From Moniliophthora roreri (taxonomy: Eukaryota > Basidiomycota > Agaricomycetes > Agaricales > Marasmiaceae): a stretch of 64,000 bases of DNA. The notes below the pieces were generated by a model. It ran no database searches, had not been told where the DNA came from, and saw nothing but the letters and a program-made list of their open reading frames with translations. The stretch lies in contig LATX02000013.1 of the NCBI GenBank assembly GCA_001466705.2, forward strand, positions 806,001 through 870,000, written 5' to 3'. This document shows positions 11,371-22,959 of this stretch, piece after piece; positions within the stretch are counted from its first letter, which is position 1, and the number at the start of each line of letters is the position of its first letter. Position numbers and translations under genes: made by a program.

Positions 11371-14300
11371 AATGAGCAAAGGGATTTGCTCGTCGTCACT
11401 GACAGCGACCAACTTTTTTTTCGACGTTTCGTAGTCCGACGGCTTAGTCAGCAGATAGTGAGATCGTCTCGACGTCCCGCTCCGAGATAGCCACGTGGTA
11501 GATGGACGCATGTGCATGACCGATACAGACTCTGTTGAGTCGCGTCTCTCGACTTCCGCGTCCATCTACCTACTCCATCTCCTCCTCCTCTCGCTTTTTC
11601 ACCCACCCACCACATCCCTTCAGGGTTGAGTCATTACAGAGCGCCTATTCCACCTTTGCTAGACTCGAACGCTCAGGTTTCGGCCGGGTTTGCCATCACC
11701 TACTTGACACGGTCTAGGCCCGCCCGCCCGCCCAGCCTCCGGCAGCCCAACACACATAGTGCTTAGTATTCTATAGAATACACATTCCCCTCTTGCTCCA
11801 TCGAGAACAGGCTATCTCATCTGCTGGGGATGTTGGGGCACCCTCGCCGGGCAATCACGTGAGCTTTCCCGCGTCTGCAAAAATTGCCCGACTTCCAGAA
11901 CTTCGTCGGTGGCTCCCAAAGGGTATTCAACGTCCTCAAACTGGCATGGGAGGAGCTTGTGTGACTTAAATGTCTGCTGTACAATTAAATTCCCTAGTTG
12001 CTTAAATGGCACACAAGTTGAGTGCTAGTTCCCGAAACATTTGGTCCTTGAAGACAGACTCGAGACGGACAAGCGCTTCTGACTCTGAGGAACATGGTGA
12101 TCATTTCTGGATGTTGTGTGTTCCGGGTGTCTTGAACTCTCCTCTCCTCTTCCCACATTGACTGTATGTCTGACGGCGCGCAGGTGTAATTAAAAAGTGT
12201 ACATTTAAGATTCACTATGATCCCAAACCTCCTCCAAGTGACCCACAAGTACCTACATTGAGAATATGGTTAGCTTAACTCTCGTATACTGTAGGCTATA
12301 CCTGTCAGCAAAGTGTCACAGCTATAAAGACCATTTGAAGCTATTTATTGTCCACTGAGCTAATTTCGGCCATTAATGGAAGATATCACAACTTTATATT
12401 ACAATAATATAACTAAAGGAACAGTGCGAGCGTGAGCTTGGACTTAGCGATTTTGCAGGCGTCGACGCGCGGGAAAGCTCACGTGACTGCCTGGGTTGAG
12501 ACACGAAATTTGGCAAGGCACAAACTTATGTCAGCAAGCAAATCAGTACCCGGTCTCTGCATTAGGATTTCCCCACGGCACTTCCCAGTCACTTTACTCT
12601 CGACTTCGGCCGTTCTATCTTTTTCAAGGCAATCATTTGGTCTTAAGATAAAGCCTTAACGGATTTCATTTTCTTTTAAATTTGACGTTTCGACAGTGGC
12701 TTAGTCAGTTTTGATCGCGCAACGCGTCCGGGGATAATACGGACGCGTCGGTTGATGGTGACTCAGTACAACTCAATTTCCCGTTTTATGCTGTTTGGAA
12801 TGCTGTTATGACCCTCTCTTTCTGACTTCCATGTCGTCGAGCTCATGGAGGTGAGGTGAACGTCTGAAATATCTCGGACCGGCTATCTAGGTGAGTGACG
12901 ATTACAGTGTCGCAATAGCTCGACTGAGAATCTACTATTCAAGGTTTCGGTTCCTGGTGCAGTCAACTATCATGTATTCTTATCGATAAGACTCAAAGTG
13001 CTGCGACTGTCGCCGCACTACCTCAAAATATCACGGATGTTCGTTCTTAAGTCCTGGAGAGATATCAGAGTCTATAGGTGTGACGCCTCAAGACCGTCAG
13101 GAATGACATGAGGACGACTCTCGACTTCTTCATCTCCGAAGTAAGGCGATCTGCGGAGAAACAGAGAGGCCGAAGAACTACGGATATGGAATCTAACTGC
13201 GTTTTTTGTGTTGATGGTCGCTTAGGTCCTGCATAGGTCTCACCATCGGTATTGGCTCACTAGGTTTTGCAGAGAAACACTCCAATTTGCAATATTCCTG
13301 CTCCAACTAAGTTCACAGTATCTACAACATACAGGACGCAACAAAGAGGTTATTCGACCGAGACACGTAACCGCAACCGGACTCTATTGCAGGTTCCTCT
13401 TCTCTCCTTCTCAGTTGCACAATTGATCGACTGCTAATGCGGGCCGTATGTTCCTCTGGTATTGTGGCGTTTCAACTTTCATCGCTGTGTGTGTCTCTTT
13501 TGCCTCGAGGATGCTAGCCTGTTCGTTGGGTCTGATTATCCATTTTTGATACAGGGCCAACATACTCGAAGACACTTTAGCTGCCTAGAACCCCAACACT
13601 TACGCATGTGTTTGATAGATTGTGTTACCATTGCTCGCGGGGAGCCTTAGGGCGCCTGCAAACGTCGTGTGGATCGCTTGCATTTTGGCGCCCAAGAACG
13701 TTCGAAGATGATATCCGAAGAATCCTTGTTTCTTGTTGTGGGTCCGGATCTGTCCTTACAATTTCTATTGCTTATGCATAACCTGATGCAGTTTTCAAGA
13801 CGCTACGAAGATTCAACGAACTATGCTTTTGGAAGACCTGTGAAGAATAAGGTTTGTAAATGACGTTGCCCTCATCGCCTGCAGACTCCACATATATAGC
13901 AGGTTATCCCCATATGAATTGACAGATTCAACGAAAACTCACGAGACTTATCTGTGCTACTCCAGTATGTTCTTATTCGTTTTCGAATGGCTCCGATCAC
14001 CATTCCGCGGCTGACGATTCCACTGGTGTTCCACGATTTTCCATCGGTTTCGGCGCGGGTCTGGAGATGGCGCCTTATGAGGGCTGGCAACTATTTCAAC
14101 GGGTCGTCACCGCTTCCGCGCCGAATTAAAAGTCTTCCGATCCTTTCACCGAACGATACGTCGTATGGACTGAAGATCTGACGGATCGCACCATTCAAAC
14201 CTTCAAGTCCATCCAGCCATCCAGTCTGCTCCAGTCTGCCAGAGATATGCACGGACCGGGAACTGTCATCATCGGAGGTTTACCCGCATTTTTTCGGACT

Positions 14301-14617
14301 CCGATCACGTGTAGACAAGGTGGCCTTGCTATCGCCTCGTGTTTTCCCTCCACATTTAAGGTCGGCTGGTGCCTTCTTTCGACACCCTCGAGGGACGTCC
14401 TCAGGTTTGGAGGTGGAACGCTGCTGGTTACAACGAGGTGAGTTTTCGGCCACAATTTTTTGACTACCATTTCTTATTCTCTATCGCACTATAAGCGCTG
14501 CCCGTCTAGCTCGTGTAAATCGTCCTACCACGCGTTATTCATTCATCCTCCTTATATTGGCACCCTCTTAGACGCTATACCCTCTTTGAAGCCCTATCGA
14601 TCTCGGCTGTAGGGATA
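11371..14617. other. Long unassigned interval between divergent genes
   Basis: NOP56 and the DUF6699 gene diverge from here, so both promoters lie within. The first 350 bp upstream of NOP56 are C/T-rich on the plus strand and contain a (CCCG)n-like run near 11720. Frames at 13462-13650, 13669-13863 and 13954-14181 (plus) have normal codon content but no recognised domain. A spaced 19-bp inverted repeat is listed separately. Confidence 0.35.
11855..12486. repeat. Spaced 19-bp inverted repeat with a CACGTG core
   Basis: TCACGTGAGCTTTCCCGCG at 11855-11873 is perfectly inverted at 12468-12486, and weaker similarity continues a further 15-20 bp on both sides. The arms enclose about 595 bp. Possibilities are the termini of an old DNA transposon or paired regulatory sites. 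No flanking duplication was found. Confidence 0.5.
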
Positions 14618-16232
14618 ATGGCCCGGTCTGGTTATTGGAGCGATTTGCCTCCTAAAACCCCAAGGATGCCAAGCGTCGCTCTTCCATCCTCTCCAGTTGT
14701 CAACAAGTACCCGAGAACGTATGCACCGACGGAAACACCTCTTATGAATTCACGACCTTTTATGCCACCGAGCCAGCTGCCACCGCCCACGCCGTCTTCC
14801 GGAAGACGACATACTTTACCGCAGGAGAGTCAGCCCCCTCCTAGGCAGAGGACGAGTTCGAATGTTTCTGTTGGTTCCAGTGAGTTTCTGTCTCTTGGAA
14901 AATGATGAGCCTCTAATCCAATCATCTTGCAGAGCCGTTGAAGGGTATTCTGAAGAAGCCCTCGCCGCCCGCGGAAGCTCCACCGTCGAGTACGACCTTA
15001 TCGCGATCCGAAGCTTAAATGAAATTTTGACGATATACCTCCGATAGAGCCGGGTTTTCTCAAGTCTATCTTGAAGAGAACACCTTCTAGCAAAGCACAA
15101 GGCATGGATTCCTCCTCGTCGTTCACACCTCGTCGTTGACCTTGGTCTCCTTGTCCAGATCATTACTACACCGATTCCGAACAACTCATCAAAAGTTCTG
15201 AATCAGGTGAGTTTGTGAGCAATCTTGACTATACGAGCCCCGATCACTCAACTTTTGGGTAGTTCCAGTTCGTCGTAGCTCGCTGAAGTCGTCGAATGGT
15301 GAGATCCCACGGCCGGCGGCCACGTGTACAAACTTACTTGATACCCTTCTTTCAGGTCATCATGCACACAGAGGCTCTCAGGACAGCACTGATCGGACGT
15401 CGAGCAAAGGAAGAGGTGTGGACAAAACGTCAATAGTCCTGATCTCTTTTACTGACCAGCACTCCCTTTAGAAACTCCTATTGAGGATTTGAAGAAGGCG
15501 GCCAACCTCGTGTATAGCTATGACCGAGAAACTCGTATACCGATGGTTGAGAAATGTAAGAGTGTGATGCTTCCCTTTTCTGTTCTTTTCCTTGACCTGA
15601 TACAATTTTCCTTAGCACGCCTCAAAGCTGAAGTCATATCACTTAATTGGGTGCTAAGATGTCAAGAAGGGCTAAGGAAACGGACACGAGAAAACGCCAA
15701 CCTTTGCAGAGTCTTTGATATAGCATTCCAGCCAGACCCACATCCGCAGAGTCCGTACGGTCGCTACAAGCCTGGTGCTCGTCTATGGGATATGGTACAC
15801 AGGATGTACCTCCCTGATCAGACCGTACGAACATACTTCGAGATGCCGGCATCGTCGCATTGCAATCTTTACAAGATGCACATTATCGTCAGTGCCAACC
15901 CGGAGTGGCACACGATATTGGAGCGGAAAAGAGGTATTAGGTGCATTGATGTTTTCAGAGCGGTATATGATATGCTTCAGAAACCTCTTACGAGGCGAGA
16001 GCTTAGCATGATCCCGCATGGAAGTATCCGGTTCTGTGAGGATGCTCAAGGCGCACGTATCAGGGATTCGCCTGTGTTGGAGGAAGTCGAGCGAAGCAGA
16101 GGAATCTTGCGGATTGACTCGTTCGTCAATTACCGCTTTTTCAAGGGTCTCACTCAGAAAGACGATGTTTGGATGCTGGAGACTTGTAGTCCCGATGGAA
16201 GGCCTTTTCCGCAACCACTGCCCCCTGCTTAA
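14618..16232 (+). CDS. DUF6699-like protein with proline-rich N-terminus
   Basis: A seven-exon model gives 425 codons in total: 14618-14879, 14933-14989, 15048-15206, 15263-15298, 15356-15415, 15472-15555 and 15616-16232. The first half is Ser/Pro-rich and disordered, with two short motifs GILKKPS and SILKRTPSS followed by SSLKSS. The last exon encodes the domain. HIIVSANPEWHTILERKRGI, then DVFRAVYDMLQKPLT, then GILRIDSF before a C-terminal W, match the layout of DUF6699, a domain abundant in mushroom genomes and of unknown function. An in-frame TGA at 15137-15139 (exon 3) breaks this model. A 27-nt intron would remove it, but that is shorter than any other intron here. The gene is either a fresh pseudogene or my exon 3 is wrong. 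Its 3' end recurs after the N at 16726. Confidence 0.75.
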
Positions 16233-16725
16233 CTTCTTTTTTTTTGAGATAGGTCACTGTTGTACTATTACTAGTGGTGTGTGCTGCTTTATCTTCGTTA
16301 GCCCTCTAGTTTCCGCTAACCAATCTTTTCATCAGTATTTCTCGTCGCTTGTTTGCATTTTATTGTAGCGTTCTCCTCTCTTCATTTTGGGACTGACATA
16401 TCATCCGTGTCTTGTTGCATTGCCTATCCATTTTTCAATTGTCTTTTCTACGCAAGATCCTTCACGCTTTCAAACAACATACCAATTCTCGCCGACAGTG
16501 TTGGCGTCCATACTACGTATTCGTACCGGCTATCTCCGCAACATATGCTTCAATCACAATACTGCGCCTTCTTTTTTTCTTCTACACCCCTCATTCATAC
16601 CAGCTATACAACTATTACGCACTCATCTCTTGCTCCATCTTTCATTATCGCACGTCTCTTTTGACATACCATCAACGCAGACTACTACCCACCCACATAC
16701 TCTAGCTCGTTAGTTCGCGGCTCTG
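15650..16725. repeat. First copy of a 1076-bp N-separated duplication
   Basis: Covers most of the last exon of the DUF6699 gene plus about 490 bp downstream. It recurs without any difference I can see at 16727-17802, separated by a single N. An overlap between two contigs joined with one N is the simplest explanation. Confidence 0.9.
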
Positions 16726-16726
16726 N

Positions 16727-17802
16727 GGTGCTAAGATGTCAAGAAGGGCTAAGGAAACGGACACGAGAAAACGCCAACCTTTGCAGAGTCTTTGATATAG
16801 CATTCCAGCCAGACCCACATCCGCAGAGTCCGTACGGTCGCTACAAGCCTGGTGCTCGTCTATGGGATATGGTACACAGGATGTACCTCCCTGATCAGAC
16901 CGTACGAACATACTTCGAGATGCCGGCATCGTCGCATTGCAATCTTTACAAGATGCACATTATCGTCAGTGCCAACCCGGAGTGGCACACGATATTGGAG
17001 CGGAAAAGAGGTATTAGGTGCATTGATGTTTTCAGAGCGGTATATGATATGCTTCAGAAACCTCTTACGAGGCGAGAGCTTAGCATGATCCCGCATGGAA
17101 GTATCCGGTTCTGTGAGGATGCTCAAGGCGCACGTATCAGGGATTCGCCTGTGTTGGAGGAAGTCGAGCGAAGCAGAGGAATCTTGCGGATTGACTCGTT
17201 CGTCAATTACCGCTTTTTCAAGGGTCTCACTCAGAAAGACGATGTTTGGATGCTGGAGACTTGTAGTCCCGATGGAAGGCCTTTTCCGCAACCACTGCCC
17301 CCTGCTTAACTTCTTTTTTTTTGAGATAGGTCACTGTTGTACTATTACTAGTGGTGTGTGCTGCTTTATCTTCGTTAGCCCTCTAGTTTCCGCTAACCAA
17401 TCTTTTCATCAGTATTTCTCGTCGCTTGTTTGCATTTTATTGTAGCGTTCTCCTCTCTTCATTTTGGGACTGACATATCATCCGTGTCTTGTTGCATTGC
17501 CTATCCATTTTTCAATTGTCTTTTCTACGCAAGATCCTTCACGCTTTCAAACAACATACCAATTCTCGCCGACAGTGTTGGCGTCCATACTACGTATTCG
17601 TACCGGCTATCTCCGCAACATATGCTTCAATCACAATACTGCGCCTTCTTTTTTTCTTCTACACCCCTCATTCATACCAGCTATACAACTATTACGCACT
17701 CATCTCTTGCTCCATCTTTCATTATCGCACGTCTCTTTTGACATACCATCAACGCAGACTACTACCCACCCACATACTCTAGCTCGTTAGTTCGCGGCTC
17801 TG
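16727..17802 (+). repeat. Second copy of the 1076-bp duplication (DUF6699 3' end)
   Basis: Repeats the DUF6699 C-terminal coding region (16727-17309) without any upstream exons, starting in mid-exon directly at the N. It should not be annotated as a second gene or as a tandem duplication unless long reads confirm it. Confidence 0.9.
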
Positions 17803-18514
17803 CTGCTCTACTCCACTCCCTTGCAACTCTGTACCCCAGATTCCCCCGCATATTCCTAATTCCACTTGACCGATCACTTCTGTGACTGCTCTTCAGGAAA
17901 TGAAAATGCCTCATGTCATTGTGGAACTATATATCTTTGTGAAAAGGAAGCAGCCCCCAACTTGCGTAAAGTTAGATCCCCCGAAAACACGTTTCCCGGC
18001 TACATCGGGAGTTGTGTGTGTTGTGTGCCTGCGAGCCTGTGGATAGTGGTTTTTTTTTGGACTTGATTCGCTCCAAGCTATAAGGATGTTGGGAGATTAA
18101 TGCCTTTCGATCATGCGGTACCTCATTTGTACTGGTACCAACTTGAAGCACTAGTTTCTTTATGCTTTTGGCAGTGGGCGGTTCGTGACAGAATTAGGTC
18201 GTCGCGCAAGGGGGGGATGCATGACCTAAATTTCCGGTTTTGGGAGGTGGGGGATGGGGTCCGAACTTTATTATGGAAAGAATTGTTGGACCTCACCTAA
18301 ATCATGCTTCTTAGGGCTTTGGGACCTCCCAAAATTGACATTTTTACTTTTAGCGTTTGTGGAGAACAGACCAAGTATCCCAAGTCTCATAAATTGTCCG
18401 CGCTTCACGCGTCCGACGGCGAGCATGCACGTGACTATCATACACTGCGAATAAAAATCAACCCTGCGGCAGTGATCGAGACTCAATATGGCTCTGAGAC
18501 GTCCGATATGCTTA
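17803..18514. other. Unassigned stretch
   Basis: No gene recognised. Contains G-runs near 18210-18260. The final 35 bp (18479-18514) are shared with the left flank of the second MITE copy. Confidence 0.35.
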
Positions 18515-18979
18515 GGTGCCGTTTGTTGGCACCACTTTGATACCCGGACGACTGGGATGGGTTGTCATCCGGATAGGTCTCGGTCCAGAATGACGGCAAA
18601 ATGGAGGTCGCACGGCCAAAAATTGCTATCCGACACTCATGTGACTGCGTGATCCAACGCGTCCTAGGCAAAGTTTCAAGCTAGTATTGCTTCTCCAAAG
18701 CATACCTGACGTGTCAAATTTGTTGATCTCAGAGCCATATTAGTTAAAGTGTTATACAAGGCTCTTAAGATGGTGTCACAGTGGGGATGAACCCCAATCG
18801 AGCAGACACTCAGCAAATACCATTGTGGGAATAATCTGAATAGTGTGTTGCCGTTGTGATGCCGCCAAATGCTCCGTCCGTTCTCGGTCCTGGGCGCCTA
18901 TGGCTGAAATGGGGACAAAAATGGTCCATTTTGTTTTTAGCGGGAAACGGGTTACAAAATGGTGCCGCCAAACAGGCCC
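18515..18979. mobile_element. Tourist/PIF-Harbinger-like MITE, copy 1
   Basis: The left end reads GGTGCCGTTTGTTGGCACC and the right end, inverted, GGGCCTGTTTGGCGGCACC, differing at a few positions, with further similarity inward (TTTTG and ACCCG). TTA flanks both sides (18512-18514 and 18980-18982). A TTA duplication with a GGGCCTGTTTGG-type terminus is characteristic of Tourist-like MITEs mobilised by PIF/Harbinger transposases. No coding capacity. A second inverted pair (AATATGGCTCTGAGA at 18485 and its complement near 18727) straddles the left end, hinting at nesting. Confidence 0.7.
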
Positions 18980-19285
18980 TTATCAAGTTTTCGGACCCTC
19001 TTGGCTTCAACGGCTTATCTACCCATTTTGCAATGGCTCAAGCTAGCTGCTGAGACATGGTACGAAACAAGGTCAGCCCCGGATCCAACTCAGACCTATC
19101 GGAGGGACATTCGGAAAAACCTCAGGCCCCGCTCGGGAACTCACCCTGGGTCAGGTTGTCATTTGCCGAGAACCTCAACTTGCCGGGCTAATCGTGTCAC
19201 AACCTTGTCATATCAACTGCATGTAAAGTAGTCTTAGTAGTATGCATGCAATAAGTATGGCTTTTTTCCAACCCCCACGGTCACN
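18980..19285. other. Unassigned stretch ending at a single N
   Basis: About 300 bp without a recognisable feature, between MITE copy 1 and the N at 19285. It is absent from the right flank of MITE copy 2. Confidence 0.35.
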
Positions 19286-19321
19286 AGACTCAATATGGCT
19301 CTGAGACGTCCGATATGCTTA

Positions 19322-19786
19322 GGTGCCGTTTGTTGGCACCACTTTGATACCCGGACGACTGGGATGGGTTGTCATCCGGATAGGTCTCGGTCCAGAATGA
19401 CGGCAAAATGGAGGTCGCACGGCCAAAAATTGCTATCCGACACTCATGTGACTGCGTGATCCAACGCGTCCTAGGCAAAGTTTCAAGCTAGTATTGCTTC
19501 TCCAAAGCATACCTGACGTGTCAAATCTGTTGATCTCAGAGCCATATTAGTTAAAGTGTTATACAAGGCTCTTAAGATGGTGTCACAGTGGGGATGAACC
19601 CCAATCGAGCAGACACTCAGCAAATACCATTGTGGGAATAATCTGAATAGTGTGTTGCCGTTGTGATGCCGCCAAATGCTCCGTCCGTTCTCGGTCCTGG
19701 GCGCCTATGGCTGAAATGGGGACAAAAATGGTCCATTTTGTTTTTAGCGGGAAACGGGTTATAAAATGGTGCCGCCAAACAGGCCC
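19322..19786. mobile_element. Tourist/PIF-Harbinger-like MITE, copy 2
   Basis: Same 465-bp element as at 18515, with two transitions between copies. The 35 bp to its left (19286-19320) match the left flank of copy 1, then comes the N. The right flank differs (TAACTAG). The shared left flank points to an assembly or allelic relation rather than two independent insertions. Confidence 0.65.
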
Positions 19787-19839
19787 TAACTAGCACAGCG
19801 GTTCCCTCACTCTCGAGCCTCTAGTCAGTACCACCCAAC

Positions 19840-20330
19840 CTATCACACCCGGAGACCTCTATATAATTGGAAAAACGCTACTCGCAACGCTTCTCCAACT
19901 CACCCTTTGGAAAAAGAAATGCGCTTCGTGCTGTCCCAGATGCTGGAGTACTAGATGTCGTGCCAATGCTTGGTGAACTCAAACAGGCATATCTGACTTT
20001 AAAAAAGGCATTGGTACGTGTCATTTTTGCTCTTTTCTGTCTTAAGGCTGACTCTTAACGAAAGTTTCTGTCAAACATCTGAGGATCGTACCCAAAAAAT
20101 CAGCGACCTCACGGTGCCACTGCCTCCACCAATTCTGAAGACTCTTACGACTTACGCTCCAACTTCCGGTCAAATGGATACACGCCTCGCTCTCTTCGCG
20201 CTCGCAATTGAGAGCCTATATCAGTGCGAACTCGAAAATGCAATTTGGGGATCAGCTGAACTGAACAAATCAATACCCTGGATATACATTATCATCTTCT
20301 CGTCTCACTGGAGTCAGTCACTAGCTTAAC
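19840..20330 (+). pseudogene. Fragment of a diverged three-copy sequence family (copy 0)
   Basis: Nucleotide similarity in order links this stretch to 22960-23330 and to 32026-32373, including a shared block around the words CTCGCAATTGAGAGCCTATAT. One frame reads MLGELKQAYLTLKKAL, and after an intron-like gap another reads LFALAIESLYQCELENA. I could not join them into one open frame. Function unknown; probably a decayed host gene or part of an unrecognised repeat. Confidence 0.45.
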
Positions 20331-22950
20331 ACCGCTCACCGCGCCCTGCTGCAATCCCTTCAACCCATCTAGGGCACTTTCCAGTCTGCCTTCCAATTTC
20401 TCGATGTTGAAACGTTATACAACGCCATCTTCTAACAGCCCCTCAAGTCGCGCGAAAAGCTTCTCGCCAACGTCACTGTAATAGTACGCCGCACTGTATG
20501 TGATGATACATGATCGTCCTTCTGTAAACGTGGTGGTCAAGGGAACAGAACCCACGGTGACGAGCTTGCCTCCTGATACATACGTGATCTTCCTGATGGC
20601 TTCGTTTCAGAAATCAGGGGAAACCAATGTCCCGACGCCCTTCAAGCAGTTTCTGATTCCCGTGCCGACGCCGTCGAGGGGAATATGGACCACATCCATG
20701 CTACTCCAGAATGGGAGAATCCACCTCAGTATTCAAATCTTATTCCCGTGCCATGCCCAAAGAGTAGACTTGTCGAACGCTGGAGTTCCCGAAAGGCTGA
20801 CGGCTTAAAGCGGAAGTTCGAGATGATCTCGCCCTAGTAAATCTGGAACGTCTCGTTGAGTGGAAACATGAATACTGGGGTCGAAAGGGAAAATACGAGC
20901 TTACTCGCAAAGAGTATCTTGAGCAGCTCAACAAATTGAAAGAGGTACGTCGTACCACCTTGATCATAGCCACCAAGGACATAAGTATGATCCTAGGAGC
21001 AAACCAAAGCGTTCCAGGTAAGCATCTTTTGCTTCGTGTATGTAAACCTTCATCTCTAACCGCAGGCTTTGAATCAGTCACAAAGGGCTCGCAGCAAATT
21101 CTCTGGGTCTAAGCATAGCATCATCTCAGTATGTCTCGAGTAACTTCAACTTAATATAGACTATGATTGTGACTCGCCTCTTTAGAATCTACCATCGTTA
21201 GCGGAGACTCTAGAGGAGAAACCAAACCTCGAAGCGGAGGATGATTGGTCGTTAGTCAAGGTAAGTTTAGTTCCCGTTTTCATACTGGGAAACATGTTGA
21301 CTGCCACCTATCACCAGCGCTGGAAAACTAGTTTCCAGGAGAACAAGCCCCTTGCAGGTCGTTCCATTAAATCCCGACAACGCTAAAGGAGCTCGAGGAC
21401 GATCGATTCGTCTTTGACATCCTTTGCAGCCACTCTTTGATCCATTATATTAATCGTATACCTTTAGTCTCTCTTGCAGCAAATCATTGATCGGGCCACC
21501 TACGCATGTATCAGTATATAAGTGCCCTCTTTAGATGTTTTATAGTGTGTATTCTCAACCGCTCTGGTATCCTCGTTATCCTAAACTCGCTGGGCTGTGT
21601 ACTGTACATCACTCGTGTTGTTCGTGTTTACCGCCCGAGTCGGGTCTGTCGGGTGACCCGACATGCCTAGAAGCGCAACGAGAGCCGATATCTCGAAAAA
21701 GGAACTCAGGTTCAGGTTGGGTTCCCGGCAGGAAGTATACGTTGCCCTTGGCTGATGTTGAAGATATAAGAGAGATCACCAAATCTGGATGATGGCGGAA
21801 GAGCAGGTCGACGCGTCGTAACCGGCTTTGAAAGTCCAAGTAGTTGACCATTCTGACTCAATTCGTACACATGTAAAACCTCATTGCGACATCTACATAC
21901 AATGTCTAGCCTAAACCTAAACCTGACTGACCCGTGAAGCTGTCTCCGTGTACTGTATGTTGCACAACGCTCATCCTTTGCTTGAAATTCTGTTGGCCAG
22001 ATTCATGATGATGACTCGGACATGCGAGCAGGCTCTTGCTCCTGAAACAGGTTTTGTCGTTACGGTTTAGTGGATCGGCTTCCAAATCCCGAGCTTTGAA
22101 GAACGCAATAAGTACCTGGCGTTGACGAGACCTAGGATTTTGTGAAACCTGTGAGTACAAGAGGTACGAAGAGAGTTAGAGCCGTACATACCCATCATTA
22201 CAATGCCCTTGAACTCTCCTGAAGCTCCATACGTGACGACAGCAACTGTCGAAATATTGGAACCATATGATCGAGGGACTAGAGGCGCTGGTACAGTGTA
22301 TGTCGAAAACCAGCATTCGGAGGCGAAAAAAATGTCCTTGGCGGGTAGAATCACTCTTCTGAACGGCATCCACAACATATTGAGCTCTAGACTTTGATGC
22401 TTTGGGCTCTCGGTGGTAGCGCAGCGGTGGTAACCTGGCAACGTTTCGTCATATTTGTATTTAACATCTAGATTCAAAAGACGTTGAGATTGGAGGATGA
22501 GAATGGAGGGGAGATACACACCCAGTTTGTGCTTTCACGACTCGCTATCACTGTCCTGAGGACAAAAGGGAGAGTTCCGAGGGTGAAAACCGATGTCGAG
22601 ATTCGAGTCATGGACTGTTCATCGTTTCACCCTTCCGGCTGATCTCCTGTAGCTCGTTGAAGTTGGGTGAGTAATACAGTGGTTACCGTGGCACCAAATG
22701 CCTATCATCATCCATGGGTGAATAACGACATTCTGGGATCCATGGAACCAGGTGTAGGCACTAGGAGAGGAATTGAAAGAAGCTGTGAAAAGAAGTACAA
22801 TTGACGCACTTTGCATTGCTACAGTAGAATCGGATCCTCCGTGGCAAAACAAATCTTGATGCTTGTCTTGTAGCCGTATTAGAAACGCAGAGATGGTGAT
22901 TCACATTCAACATGACCGTGAACCCGCGAGCGCTCCATGACTCTGATCAG
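20331..22950. other. Unassigned stretch with possible decayed exons
   Basis: A frame near 20830-20945 (plus) encodes ERLVEWKHEYWGRKGKYE and ends at a good GT donor, and an exon-like segment lies at 21185-21260. I cannot link them to a known family. The rest of the interval shows no gene or repeat I recognise. Confidence 0.3.
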
Positions 22951-22959
22951 CACAACCCA

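Noticed and set aside
16353..16713. Overlapping plus-strand frames after the DUF6699 stop
   Set aside because: Pyrimidine-rich 3' region without domain or splice logic; the frames recur only because of the assembly duplication.
16727..17309. Second DUF6699 gene in tandem
   Set aside because: It starts in mid-exon directly at a single N and is identical including 3' sequence; an unmerged contig overlap is far more likely.
22406..22450. tRNA-like GGTAGCGCAGCGGTGG words
   Set aside because: No cloverleaf can be completed: the T-loop and acceptor pairing are absent.
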